Positions 48,701 to 61,020 are shown, numbered from the stretch's first letter. The stretch: 64,000 nucleotides of DNA from Hyperoodon ampullatus (GCA_949752795.1 OX457068.1:55704516-55768515), one strand, 5' to 3'. Notes: generated from the sequence alone by a model not told the origin. Translations and numbers: made by a program.

Positions 48701-49519
48701 TAGAGAATTGGAAATAAAAACAAAAATAAACAAATGGACTTAATAAAACTTAAAAGCTTTTGGACAGCAAAGGAAACCATAAGCAAGGCAAACAGACAAC
48801 ACTCAGAATGAGAGAAAATATTTGCAAGTGAAGCAACTGACAAAGGATTAGTCTCCATTTATACAAGCAGCCCATGCAGCTCAATAAAAATTTTTAAAAA
48901 ATGCAAAAATGGGCAGAAGACCTAAATAGACATTTCTCCAAAGAAGACATACAGATTGCAAACAAACATGTGAAAGACTGCTCAACATCACTAATCATTA
49001 GAGAAATGCAAATCAAATCTACAATGAGGTATCAGCTCATGCCGATCAGAATGACCATCATGAAAAAAATCTACAAACAATAAATGCTGGAGAGAGTGTG
49101 GAGAAAAGAGAACCCTCTTGCACTGTTGGTAAGAATGTAAATTGACACAGCCACTATGGAGGACATTATGGAGGTTCCTTAAAACACTCAAAATAGAACT
49201 ACTATATGAGCCAGCAATCCGATTTCTGGGCATATACCCTGAGAAAACCATAATTCAAAAAGAATCATGTACCACAATGTCTATGATAGCTCTATTTAGA
49301 AAAGGCAGGACATGGAAGCAACCTAAGTGTCCATTGAGAGATGAATGGATAAAGAAGATGTTGCCCATATATACAGTGAAATATTACTCATCTATGAAAA
49401 GAAACGAAATTGAGTAATTTGTAGTGAGGTGGATGGACCTAGAGTCTGTCATACAGAGTGAAGTAAGTCAGAAAGAGAAAAACAAATACCATATTGTAAC
49501 ACATATATATGGAATCTAA
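45719..49519 (+). pseudogene. L1 ORF2 remnant (endonuclease, reverse transcriptase, Cys-rich end)
   Basis: Starts at 45719 (MLIGTYISIMTLNINRL, the endonuclease start) and ends at the TAA 49517-49519, about 1,267 codons long against ~1,275 for an intact protein. The frame survives only in pieces, for example 72 codons at 45719-45937 and 131 at 47320-47715. The endonuclease motif QETH reads QDTH (Asp codon at 45842-45844), a change of the catalytic Glu. The reverse transcriptase FADD motif is intact (47812-47823). Confidence 0.88.
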
Positions 49520-49895
49520 AAAAAAAAAAAAAATGGTTCTGAGGAACCTAGAGGCAGGAGAAGAGTACAGATGCAGACGTAGAGAATGGATTTGAGGACA
49601 TGCGGAGCAGGAAGGTTAAGATGGGATGAAGTGAGAGAGTGGCATGGACATATATAGACTACCAAATGTAAAATAGATAGCTAGTTGGAAGTAGCCACAT
49701 AGCACAGGGAGATCAGCTCGGTGCTTTATGATCACCTAGATGGGTGGGATAAGTAACATGAGAGAGAGATGCAAGAGGGAGGAGATATGGGGATATATGT
49801 ATAGCTTATTCACTTTGTTATAAAGCAGAAAATAACACAGCATTGTAAATCAATTATACTCCAATAAAGATGTTAAGATAATTAATTAATAAAAA
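49520..49895 (+). mobile_element. L1 3'UTR
   Basis: Begins with the internal A-tract (49518-49533), then GGTTCTGAGGAACCTAGAGG, GCACAGGGAGATCAGCTCGG near 49704-49723 and ACTTTGTTATAAAGCAGAAA. It ends near AATAAAGATG followed by AT-rich bases; a clean poly(A) tail is not present. Confidence 0.85.
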
Positions 49896-52754
49896 TGTTC
49901 AATTCTGTTATTCTTCTGGTCTTATCTCAAGGCCTACCCACCCTCCTCCCTGCCTTCCCACACTTGTTTCTCCCTATCACGTGGATATGAAATTTTCCTT
50001 GTTTTTTAATCTAATTTCTATGGCCTGAACTTTCTGGTATTATAGTTGATGGTGGCCATGTTTAAGTTTTCTCTTATTTTATGTGCTAACTCAGGATAGA
50101 CACATTTTTGTGCTTGCAGCTTCTTGTCTAGTGCCTTGGAGAGTAAGAAATGATGTGTATTTGTTTACTTGACCATAAGATAAGCATTCAATAGATTTTT
50201 CCCACATCTTTTCTACATGCGTGTTTTGGAACTAAGATATTTCCATAAAATTATAAAGTTCAGCATTTACTACACAAAAGGAAAATTAACAAATATTTAC
50301 ATAGATTCTCATTGGCTTTGGAAGTTAACGTTGCATGGACCTAGGCTGCATGTTAGTCAAATGGAAAATTCCATAGCATCCTTGGAACCATAAAGCTAAG
50401 TGAAGAAAATAACTTTTTGTATTGTAATATAGTCCATTTGTAAAATTATTCTAGCTCTTCACAACTATACAGATAACACAAGATTTTAAGGAAAGAGGAG
50501 AAAATGGGTGGTTCCAGTTTGGAGATCTATTCCAGAAGGACTTGACCTTCACATTCACAAAGAAGGCTAAGGTGTATTTGAGATGCTTTCAGTGGGGAAC
50601 ATGGGCATTCAGCAGTTTAATTCTCCTGCAGTAGCAGAAATTTCAATGTGCACAGAACTCATTTTCCCCCCATTACTGTAATATTCAATTGGACTAAATT
50701 ATCCTGTAACAGCATTTGATCGAGCAGCCGCTGGATCTGGCTTCATTTACTTTAAGGTTAGTAAAGTCACAGCTTAAATTGTTTAAGAGTTAGCAGAATC
50801 AAAGTTCCCTCTTTTTCCTTTGTTAACTTCTTTACTTGTAAAGAGTTGAAAACTGGCACAAGAAGTCAAGCGTCAATATGGAAAAAATACCAGAGGCCGC
50901 CACTCTACTTTGGGAAGTTGAATGAGACAAGGATGTAAAAAGAATAAAATGAGATGCATAAGACATTTCTTGTTTTAAGCCAGAAAATCCTCAAAGGAAA
51001 ACCTAAATCATATTTTAAAATATGAAAATGGTAATAGTAAAATGAAAATCATCCATTTAGATAATTATTTTACTAAATGTAATAGAGAATCAGGCATGGC
51101 ATTAGCATTTGTACTTTAGAGAAATATTATCATGGACCTTCTCATTTTCATTCAAAGTGAATTGAGGTGAATGTTCCAAAGGACATAAAGATAATTATTC
51201 TCCTTTCTGTAGGACTATGACTTTCTGGAGCCAGACTTAAAACAATGTTTACCTTCAAGAGATAGGAGAGCCATGAAACTAAGTTAAGTCAGAAAATCCA
51301 GGGATAATAAGGAAGCTAAAGATGAAGGGAGTGGATGTCACAGAGGAAAGGCTTTCAGGGAGATTCAAGACCAGGGGAGCCAGGTGATAGCAAAAATGGC
51401 CTCAGACAGTAGAAGTCAGACCTCAAAGCAGGTTGGGAATAGAGGCAGAAAAGATAAGGAGGTCATGCAAGTATTAGAAGCCAGAATAGGAAGCCGATCT
51501 GGAAGGGAGTTCTGAGGGGGCTGGAAAGTTTCTTCCATTTACACGGAACAAGATTTATAATCCATGAAGGAGATTTTAGTAATTCCTGTTAAAGTCAGAA
51601 TGAGGCCTTGTGTTTGAACAGCAGAAAAGCAAAAGTAAGATGAGTGTATGGGTTTGTGAAAAGTCACAAAAAGGAATGAGGTGAGGGGTGGGAGGGTGAG
51701 GAGTATGGCTAGAAATCGATAGAGGTCAATTTTTCACCCTCTGTCTCCTGTGCAATCATGGAAATGTTATATTTTATGCAGTGCTTTTAGATATTTAAAA
51801 ATTAGCAACCAATCCTTTTACCACCAATCATAGACCACATCTGTAATTCAACCACTTTATATACCACAGCACATAAATCAGACCTGCCCCTTCATGAAAG
51901 AAGTAGTCCCTTCTCCCTGAAAAGGTGATAAGTGATCATGAATCCTGACGTATACAGACAGGGAGAAACTGAAAAGATGTTGTACAAGAACCTCAGGCCA
52001 AAACCCTGCTCATGAAAAGTTCTCCAGGACTTTTACTTCCCACACAGAACACTGAGGATGGTAATTCTGAAGACCCCTTACTGAGCCATGCTGCATTGGT
52101 CTATTTTGGGGCAATAAGGGGTTGAACTCTCTTTCTGGGGATTTAAAAGTTGAGTTTCATGGAGTGCAGCTGTTTCAGACCTGCAGCTGGCAGGCATTGG
52201 AATTGATACAGTATAATAACACTGTGCTTTGGAACTGGAAGTTACTCAGCATGGAAATGGCACCATCGTACTCTTCAATGAGAAGCTTAAAGAAGATCTT
52301 AGTAATACTGAGCTGCAATTGCTCAGTGACAAAGGTACTCCCTAACTGTACTTTTGACAGGGTTTAATCTCATGAGGGTACAGTTCATAGAACATAATGC
52401 CTCCTTCTGAGTTTGGAATGATATAACATGCACAATCACAATCTATTATTAGCAAAGGCTGAATGACAGGTGATGTCCAAAGATAGATAGAAATGCTATC
52501 GAGTACAAAGCAACAATCAAACAAATTGTGTAATGGTGTGTATTTTTATATCCCTTTATTAAACTTACTTATACCTTATATATATGCCCTTTGGGGGCAT
52601 GGGGATTAGAAAAGATTTCAAGGAAAAAAATAATGATGGCTTTGCTTTGGCTTAACTACCCTTAAATAGAAAACTTCTGAAATTAAATCTACTAGTTAAA
52701 TAGAAAAACATTTATTTAAGAAAAAATACTACTCTCAAGATTTTGAAGTGCCCT
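49896..52754. other. Single-copy non-coding DNA
   Basis: No gene is supported across nearly 2.9 kb. The 81-codon frame at 52122-52367 is chance-like. A segment near 50660-50800 is flagged below as a possible conserved element. Confidence 0.5.
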
Positions 52755-53475
52755 AGGACTCATTCCTGGGATCTTTATCTCTTCTCCATAGGTAATCTCT
52801 TCTACTCCCATGGCCTCAAATTCATCTATATGATAATGACTCCCAAACTGTATTTCTACCCTTGACCTGTTCCCCCATCACCAGGAGAATCTCTCCAAGA
52901 GATTTCAAATATGCATCTCAAATTTACCATGTTCAAAGCAGAACTCTTCAGTATCTTCCCCAACCCTTGCCCTCCTTCTTCTCTTTCTTCTGTTTGTCCC
53001 ATCTTCACTAGCTAACACTCCAACAGGCAGGCAACCCTACTATTGTTAAATCAAAAAAAAAAAAAAAAGCATCTTTGATTTTTCTTCCCTTTCCTTCTAT
53101 TTTGGCATAAAATTCTCAAGCAGGACCTCCTGACTCTGCTAGCAAATCCTACTTGGGATCTGTCCAGTTCTCTTCATCCCTATTTCTGCCATTCTCACCT
53201 ACTGATCCTCTGTCATCCATCCTCTGCATGCCAGAGAGCCCCCAGAATAGCATTCCTGCTTGCATTTGGTCCATTCTCTCACACAGTAGCCAAGTAGGCT
53301 GTATATATTGTAAACAGGATCATGTCTTCTCCATTTTAAAACCTTTAAAGTGCCTTACTGCATTTAGAATAAAATGTAAATGTATGACTCTGGCCTATGA
53401 AGACCTACATAATCTGGCTTTTGTCCACCTCTACTCCTCTAGACCAAAACACTCAAGCCACAGAACATTCTTTCT
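52755..53475 (+). mobile_element. L2 LINE, ORF2 3' part (first half, before SINE)
   Basis: Several L2 landmarks occur in order: CCCATGGCCTCAAATTCATC (52808-52827), TGATAATGACTCCCAAACTG, AAGCAGAACTCTTCAGTATC, CAGGATCATGTCTTCTCC, and AAGACCTACATAATCTGGCT (53400-53419). The element continues after the CHR SINE at 53476-53733. An A run at 53050-53067 interrupts it. The 114-codon plus-strand frame at 53153-53497 is L2 plus the SINE's T run. Confidence 0.85.
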
Positions 53476-53733
53476 TCTTCTTCTTTTTTTTTTTTAAATT
53501 TATTTGGCTGCATCAAGTCTTAGTTGTGGCACACAGGGTCTTTGTCGTAGCATACAGGATCTTTCATTGTAGCGTGTAGGCTCTTCGTTGCTGCGAGTGA
53601 TCTTCTATCTAGTTGTGTCACGTGGGCTTAGTTGCCCTGCGGCATGTGGGATCTTAGTTCCCCAAGCAGGGATTGAACCCATGTCCCTTCATTGGAAGGC
53701 AGATTCTTAACCACTGGACCACCAGGGAAGTCC
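53476..53733 (-). mobile_element. CHR SINE (long type) nested in L2
   Basis: On the minus strand it begins GGGACTTCCCTGGTGGTCCA near 53733 and has a box B-like GGGTTCAATCCCTGC near 53667-53681. Next comes the GGGGAACTAAGATCCCACATG segment near 53642-53661, and it ends AAATAAATTT. The direct repeat is CACAGAACATTCTTTCT at 53459-53475 and CACAGAACATTCCTTCT at 53734-53750, one mismatch in 17. The GGAACTAAGATCCCAC form resembles the ruminant SINE version more than the other copies here, so it may be an older CHR type. Confidence 0.92.
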
Positions 53734-53750
53734 CACAGAACATTCCTTCT

Positions 53751-54003
53751 GTTCCTGGGACATACCAATATTGTTCCCACCTTAAGGCTCATTATATTGT
53801 ACTTGAGGTTTTATCTGCCAGGAAGGCATTTTCCCCTAACTCTTACCTGGCATTTCCCTTTTTATACTTTAGGACTCCTCCATGACAATTCCCTGCCCTT
53901 AGTAAACTATAATTTCTAGTTGAACAGGGTCATTGTCTTTATTATTCACCTAGAAAAGTGTCTGTCACATGGTTAGTTCTCAATAAATATTTGACGAATA
54001 CAT
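53751..54003 (+). mobile_element. L2 LINE, 3' end (second half, after SINE)
   Basis: L2 resumes after the SINE duplication with CTGTTCCTGGGACATACCAA and runs to GGTTAGTTCTCAATAAATAT and TTGACGAATACATG (53990-54003), the L2 tail. CCAGGAAGGCATTTTCCCCT fits the 'ctggaatgctcttcccc' segment. Confidence 0.82.
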
Positions 54004-54479
54004 GTTTTTCGGAGTTCTTGTGTTGATTCTATAATGGCAAGTGTCACTGTGTTCAAAGCAATTAGCTTCTTTGAGCGTCACCTTCTTAACGTGTAAATTC
54101 ATGAGTTTGGACTAAATCTTGATTATTTAGATACATTTCAGATTTAATGCTATAAGGTTTGTAGGCTATAATAATGCCATAACCTGCCTCTGATACAAAT
54201 AACCATATTGGGGAGTGGTGAGTGAAAATAAACCAAAAATATGAATTTGCTCAATTTTTTTTTCTATCTTGTACTTTAACAGTTAGATCATTCTGCTACT
54301 AGGCTATATGCAATGATTTGATAGTGGTTTTATAGTCCAAACCACTATTTTTTTTAAATTTCCTGTTTAATTCAGAAACAAAAATTGATTGACTATTTCC
54401 GTGAGAATTGAAGTTTATGTTAAAACAACTGTGCATAGCTGTTAAAAAGTATTAAAATAATATTATATTTGAATAACAT
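54004..54479. other. Single-copy non-coding DNA
   Basis: No feature is supported. Confidence 0.5.
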
Positions 54480-54680
54480 GTGGGAAGAGTGGCATGAGCA
54501 GGTCTTTGTTTAAATTCTACCTCTGCTCCTCAGTAGTGGCATGATTGGGACAAATTTTAACATCTCTGAACTTCAGTTTCCTCTTATTATAAATGATGGG
54601 TGATACTTAAGTCATAGGAATGTCCTGAAGATAAAGTTCCTAGGCAGTTTCTCACACAAAATAGAAACTCAACTATAATC
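54480..54680 (+). mobile_element. MIR SINE
   Basis: GTTTAAATTCTACCTCTGCT, TGATTGGGACAAATTTTAAC, CTGAACTTCAGTTTCCTCTT and TAAAGTTCCTAGGCAGTTTC follow the MIR order ('gttcaaatcctggctctgcc ... gaccttgggcaagttac ... tcagtttcctcatctgtaaaatgg'). Confidence 0.78.
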
Positions 54681-55794
54681 AATGATCTTCCCGCATTTCT
54701 TTCTTCTTGCATACACTTCTATTCAAATATCAAGGCTTTTTTTTTTTTTTTTTTTTTCCTGTGATCAATGACTTATCCTAACAGTGGTTCGGTGACCAGC
54801 CTGGAGGAGAATCACGGTGAGAAGAGCTGTGAATTAAACATTTTTGGCACTTTTTTAAACACTTCTCAGGAATCTTCTTGTACCCAAACCTCCCCTCCAT
54901 GCCCCTGCACAACCACCACCTATGTCCCAGCAAGAAAATTTTAAACTAGCTCAAAAACTAAGGGAGGAAAGGACTCCTATGTTCATATTTAGTTTCTACC
55001 AGGACAAGAGAATAGATACAAATTACACATAACCACAGAACTCTTTATCTGTAAGAAATCCTATTGTCTTTTGCCCAATGAGAAAGAGATTTTTTTCAAG
55101 ATTGATTGCTTCCTTTGTTTTATAATTTCTGTTCTTAAGGCACTAGACTCTCTCCAATCTAATCTATGTATTTCATTTGCATAAATTTGTCTGCATACCA
55201 ATCCCCCAGTCCTAGGATTCATTTGCTGGCTCCTTAGATTCCCATTTAAAATGACTTTAAAGTTTAAAACATTCCGTTATATCAGAGAGTCATCTTTTAA
55301 GGGGAAAAACAGAATAGTGAACTTAAAATAGATAATAGAAATAAAATAGACAGAAATAAACTCTTAGTTCCCATCTACACAACAACCCATGAGATTAGTT
55401 GTCATAATTAGAATGACAAATTGGTAAATAGAGTCAAGTTCTACCAACTCCTGTTTAATTTTTTAATCACCACTCCATGGGCTAATGACTATCTGTGAAA
55501 TATACAATTCCTACATGTGCAAGTGTGAGTAACCAGGATAGTTTTATAGGAAATTTCTCAGTGCTGTCTCAGACTCAGCATGCTGCTCAGTGATGGAGGA
55601 CTTCAGTGCCTGGTTCCTTGACTGAGTGAGCACTATTGGAAAAAAAGAAAGTCAGAATGAATCTTCCAGGATCTACAGGATATAACTGTCATTCAATTAA
55701 GAACATCCATTTCCTTTATTAGGAATCATTAATATCAACAACAATATTTAATTCATTCAGTTCAACAGATAACTGTTTAAGGAGCAAAATATGA
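54681..55794. other. Single-copy non-coding DNA
   Basis: A 21-base T run (54737-54757) is present, followed by no recognisable retroposon. Nothing else is supported. Confidence 0.5.
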
Positions 55795-56040
55795 TTAGTA
55801 AGCACAGTGCTAAGTCCTAATAAGTGTTTAGTAAATGTCAGTTACCATTGTTGCTGTTACTTCTCTGTATCCCTTATAATATACAACAGTACTTTATAAG
55901 ACACTTTTTCTCATTCAATCCTCTCAGCAATTCACAGAATTGTTATTATTATTACTGTTATTGTTATTATTATCATCATGCGTATTTTACAATTGAGAAA
56001 ATAGAGCAAGTCAAAAATATTACCTCTTTCACTCTGAACA
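55795..56040 (-). mobile_element. MIR-like fragment with (TTA)n run
   Basis: The plus strand shows CTCATTCAATCCTCTCAGCA, then a (TTA)n-type block (55940-55978), and CGTATTTTACAATTGAGAAA, the reverse complement of the MIR 3' core ('catttaatcctcacaacaacc ... attttacagatgaggaaactg'). Confidence 0.6.
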
Positions 56041-57589
56041 AATAAGGGTTTGATAAGCGGTTAGTGGTCACCCATTTGTACCTTTCACACAGTTCAATGT
56101 TCCCCTCTATTACTTTTAGGCAGAAGGTCACACAGTCCCCATATGAATCCTTCCAGACTCAGGGATCCCAATATATAACAACAGAACAGCTGGTTTTGTG
56201 TTTTACTCACTATAATCTTCAGAAGAGCCTTCACATATCGAGCCCAATTCTGTCTCCCAATAATTTCTACCCATTGGTCTTATGTTAAACTCTCTCGGGC
56301 TTAAGAATAATTTTAACCCCCTCCTATATGGGTAAAATGATGGAAAACTGTCATCATATGTCTCCTCCTCTTCTTCAGGCTAAGCATCTAGTTAGTTCAG
56401 CAATGTCATGTCTGATATTTCTTGCACTTTACTATCTGGTTGCTTTTCTTTCTGTGGACTACTATATATCAATGTCCGTTTTTGAAAGTGGCAGTCAGAA
56501 CTTTATAAAATGCTTAAATCATCAGTTAGCATATGGATCATAGTAGGGCTATTAGTTCCCTCAATAGTTAGCTTATAAAAATCCTATGAAACTTTCAAGT
56601 TTCAGCCCAATGTCACCACTTTGATACAAACATCATCTACACTCAGATGGTAAGTAGACATTATCGTTTTTATAAATTCACTTATATAGCAAATATGTCA
56701 CCCACCAATGATCTGGCCGCATTATTGGTCATGATGTGAAGAACAAAACAAGTTTATTTTCTGCCTTCTTTGATCATACAGAAGCCATAAATTAAACAAA
56801 TATATAAAATGCATGGGTAAAAAAATCATGCATAATGCCAAATTCTATGAAGACAAAGGTCAGGGTATTAGGATGGTAAATAGTAGAGGTATATGGCCTG
56901 TGATATTTTATGTAAGCTCTGGAAAATATCTAGAATAGGTCTAAAGCATGTGTATGGATGTTTGAGTGTGTTTTGGGGGGGCTGGAGTATGTGACAGGAA
57001 GTAGAGGGCTTGGAGTATTGGAATGAGTACTTTGTGGAAAGGAAACATCTGGTCCAAAACCCTTGAGACAAGGAAGTGCTTGGCATTTTTAAGGAAACTA
57101 GTGGAATCTAACATCGTTGGTGTGGTGAGGAAGAGAAAATGGCAGTTGTGGAGACAAGGAAAAGAACACCTCATGACATAGCACATTGTGCCTTACATAT
57201 GTTTCTTTTATCCTCTATAGAAATGTATTATCATCCTAGTTAGTGATTATGCTTCATCTTTGGAGTCCTCACCGTATCTTACAAGGGAGCCAACAAAGAT
57301 GTGTTGAATTGAAATAGATATTTCTTCATAACAATATACTACCTACAGTTTCTATAAGCAATTCTTGGTTAGTTAGCATAGTGATAAAAATATTGAATAC
57401 AAGTGACCAAGAGCAAAACTTCATATCCTAACAAAATGACATCTCTCCAGATTGATAGTGATTAATTGATGAACACGTTTTGGATATGGTTGTTCAATCA
57501 TCTTCACTCAAGCCCCAATTTATTCATCTTACACATTAAAAAAAATCCCAAAGAATTTTTTTATTTGCTTTGTTGAAAAATCCACTGAG
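56041..57589. other. Single-copy DNA with a possible old repeat
   Basis: No gene is supported. The segment 56790-57140 (AATATATAAAATGCATGGGT, then AAGCCTT-poor text and GAGACAAGGAAGTGCTTGGC) may be another copy of the unassigned old repeat at 9.0 and 27.8 kb, at low confidence. Two overlapping minus-strand frames of 72 and 81 codons (56868-57186) look like chance. Confidence 0.4.
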
Positions 57590-59905
57590 AATTTTCTCAA
57601 GTTAATAAAGAATATCTTTAAAAAACCTACAGCTAACATCATATTTAATGGTGAGGAACTCAAAGTTTTACCACTAAGATCAGATACAGAACAAGGGTGT
57701 CCCCTCTTACAACTCTTTTTCAACATCATACTGGAAATTCTGGCTAGTGAAATAAGACAAGAAAAAGAAATAAAAATATACAGATTGAAAAGGAAAAAAT
57801 AAACTTCTTTTTGTACACAGATGACATTCTATAGAAAATCTGAAAGAATTGACAAACAATCTGCTGGAACTATATAATAATAGATTATAGGAAGGTTGTA
57901 AAATACAAGGTTAGTATACAAACATCACTCTCTTTCCTATATACTAGTTATGAACAAGTGGAATGTGAAGTCAAATACATAATACCAGTTATAATAGCAC
58001 CTTCCCCAAAATACTTAGTTTTACATCCAGTAAAATATGTACAAGATCTATATGAGGAAAACTGTAAAACCCTAATAAACAAAATCAAAGAAGAACTAAA
58101 TAAATGGAGAAATATTCCATGTTCATAGATAGGAAGAGTAGATATTGTCAATATGTCAGTTCTTCCCAACTTGATTTATAGATTCAAAACAATTCCAATC
58201 AAAGTTGCAGCAAGTTATCTTGTGGATATTGAAAAACCAATTTTAAAGTTTATGTGGAGAGGCAAAAGGCCCAGAAGAGCAAATATAATATTAAAGGAGA
58301 AGAATAAAGTTGGAGGAATGACTCTACCAGACTTCAAGACTTACTGTAAAGCTACAGTACTCAAGGTGTGTGGTATTGATGAATGAATAGACAAATAGAC
58401 CAATGGAACAGAACACAGGGTCCAGAAATAAACCTACATAAATACAGTCAAGTGATCTTTGACAAAGGAGCAAAGGCAATACAATGGAGCAAAGACAGTG
58501 TTTTCAACAACTGGTTGTTGTAACACTGAACATCTGCATGCAAAAAAAAAAAAAAAGAATCAAAACACAGAACTTATGCTATTCACAAAAATTAACTAAA
58601 AATGGTTCACAGACCTAAATGTAAAGCACAAAACCATAAAACTCCTATAAGATAACATGACAGAAAACCTAGATGACTTGGGGTATGGCAATGCCTTTGT
58701 AGATATAATACCAAAAGCATGACCCATGAAAGAAATAATAAGCTGAACTTCATTAAAATTAAAAATTTTTGCTCTCTGAAAATCAATGTCAAGAGAATGA
58801 GGGGACAAGTCACAGACTCAGAAAAAACATTTGCAAAATACATACCTGATTAAGAACTATTATCCAAAATATACAAAGAACTCTTAAAACTCAACAATAA
58901 GAAAATAAACAACTCAATTAAAAGCGGGCCAAAGGCCTTAACAGATACCTCACCAAAAAACATATTCAAATGCCAAACAGGTATGTGAAAAGTTGCTCTA
59001 AGTCATATAACATCATGAAAATGCAAAGTAAACAGCAGCAAGATACCACTACACACTTATTAGAATGGCTAAAATCTGGAAATTGACAGTACCAAATGCT
59101 GGAGAGAATGTGGAACAACAGAAACTCATTCATTAGTGGGAATGCAAAATGGTATAGCCACTTTGGAGGACAGTTTGTTAATTTTGTACAAAACTAAACA
59201 TACTCTTACCATACAATCTAGCAATCTCCCTCCTTAGTATTGTCCACACAAAAGCCTGCACAGGGACGTTTAGAGTAGCTTTATTCATAATTGCCAAAAC
59301 CTGGAAGACACCAAGATAGCCTTCATAAATAAATTACATCCACCCAATGGAATAGTATTCAGTGCTAAAAGCAAATAAGTTATTGGAAGTCATGAAGAGA
59401 CATGGATTAGCTTAAATGCACATTACTAAGTAAAATAATCCAATCTGAAAAGACTTCAAACTGTGTGCCAAATATATGACATTCTGGAAGATGCAAAACT
59501 ATGAAGACAGTAAAAAGATCAGTGGTTGCCAGGGGCTTGTGATGATGGTGAAGAAGAATAAATAGGCAAAGAGCAGAAGATTTCTAGTTAATAATCCTTA
59601 ATTTAGTGAAAATAATCTATGTTGCCACAATGATGGATGCCTGTCATTATACATTACCCAAATTCATAGAAAGTACAAAACCATGAGTGAATCTAAAGTA
59701 AACTACAGACTTTGGTTGATAATGATGGGTCAATGAGGCTCATCAGTTGTAACCAATGTACCACCCTTGTGGGGGATGTTGGTAATGGGGAGGTTGTGCA
59801 TATGTGGTGACAGAGTATATGTAAAAACTCTGCACTTTTCCCTCAATTTTGTTATGAATCTAAAACTACACTTAAAAGCAAAGTCTTAATAAAAAATAAT
59901 TTTAA
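57590..59905 (+). mobile_element. Old mammalian L1 (L1M-type) ORF2 half and 3'UTR
   Basis: A diverged L1 distinct from the younger ones. It starts with CTACAGCTAACATCATATTT (ORF2) and runs through AACAAGGGTGTCCCCTCTTA, a degraded active site (TACACAGATGAC at 57816-57827, so TDD with the leading F displaced), GAACTAAATAAATGGAGAAA, GTTTATGTGGAGAGGCAAAA, AATGCTGGAGAGAATGTGGA (59095-59114) and TTGGTGGTTGCCAGGGG-type sequence near 59524. The 3'UTR ends near 59905 in AATAAAAAATAAT. The reading is broken throughout; a 77-codon frame (58153-58386) is a survivor. Confidence 0.87.
58153..58386 (+). pseudogene. Fragment of old L1 ORF2
   Basis: Seventy-seven codons of L1 ORF2 in the region after the reverse transcriptase. 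FMWRGKRPRRANIILKEK and VGGMTLPDFKTYCKATVLK are typical segments of mammalian L1. It is opened only by chance at an internal Met and ends at a stop within the ORF2 body. Confidence 0.8.
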
Positions 59906-60984
59906 GCCAGAAAAATATTTCAAGACAAGTTTTCTTTTCCTTTTTTAGTTAGTGGTTATTAAAAATTTTGTTTCCATCAGAGAAAAGGTTAAAATTTTGA
60001 ATTTATAAGTCAAGTGGAGATAATAACCAATTTTCTAATATATGTCTTGTCAAAATCTTTAAAAAGGCATACCTCCTCACCTTTTTCCCATAGAACGACC
60101 TAAGTTCCCTATAGAATTATATTGATCTTTTAAACAAAATTTGACAAACACTGCACTAGGTAGACTTCCTAAAAAGCTTTACATTGTCTTGAGAATGTAA
60201 GATTCTCTAGGTATGCTATCAAACAATGGGGTAAAAGAGTATATAAAAAAGTAATAAGATGAATGACTATTACAGATAACACATGTTAAAGAATTCAGAA
60301 GAAGAAAATGATCCAACAGTGATAAAATATTAACTTTGGGGTAAGTTTCATGGAGGAAGAATGTTTTAAGACCATTTTATTATAAAACATGAAGCTTACC
60401 TGTGGGTCCAACAGAAGAGTCTGGGTCAGATATAATCAACACCATTTGTGGGTCGGGAACTGTGGCTGCTGAAACTAAAAACACTTTTCTCAGCCTATGT
60501 AAATTTAAATTTTTCAACTAGAAAAACAAATGTTTTTTTTTTCAAAATGACCATGAGAATAAACACTGAGAAATACTTAAAGCTGTTAATGACAAGTATG
60601 TGGTTCAAAGGCAGTAATTAACATAGGCAATAGGGCTTTGGAAATAAGCAGTGGATTGGTCCCCTGTGTTGGAATTTGAGATACTCTGTGCACATGTCCT
60701 ATCCCTAACAACTCTTTTTCCTCATCCATTTGGATATAAGGATGTTTGGGTCATCAAGAGATCCCCATAATTTCAATACATGATCAAAATGCCCTATTCT
60801 ACAAATTCAGAGCAAGTATACTCTTTAATATTTTATTCTTTTCACTTACTCAACTACCCTCCCCAATCCCCTTAAAGACAAGTATTTTTTGGCAATCACT
60901 TGTTCTCCGTAATTTCTTAAGAATGTGAGACTTTATCCAACAAAGCATTTCAGCTCTCTTCCAAATGGCCAAGGGGGAACAGAT

Positions 60985-61020
<36 letters not shown>

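Larger units (their letters stand above)
42635..49895 (+). mobile_element. Near full-length but inactive L1
   Basis: This is the largest element in the window, about 7.3 kb, with all parts in order: 5'UTR (from TTCAAGATGGTGGAGGAGTA), ORF1, a 58-base spacer, ORF2 and the 3'UTR ending near AATAAAGATG. ORF1 and ORF2 are broken by stops and frameshifts, so the copy cannot move by itself. I could not find a convincing target duplication. The 5'UTR and ORF1 start differ from the L1 at 28.0 kb, so they belong to different subfamilies. Confidence 0.92.

Noticed and set aside
60988..61019. (T)32 as the tail of a minus-strand processed pseudogene
   Set aside because: The sequence next to it has no frame or gene resemblance that I can recognise, and no flanking duplication was found.
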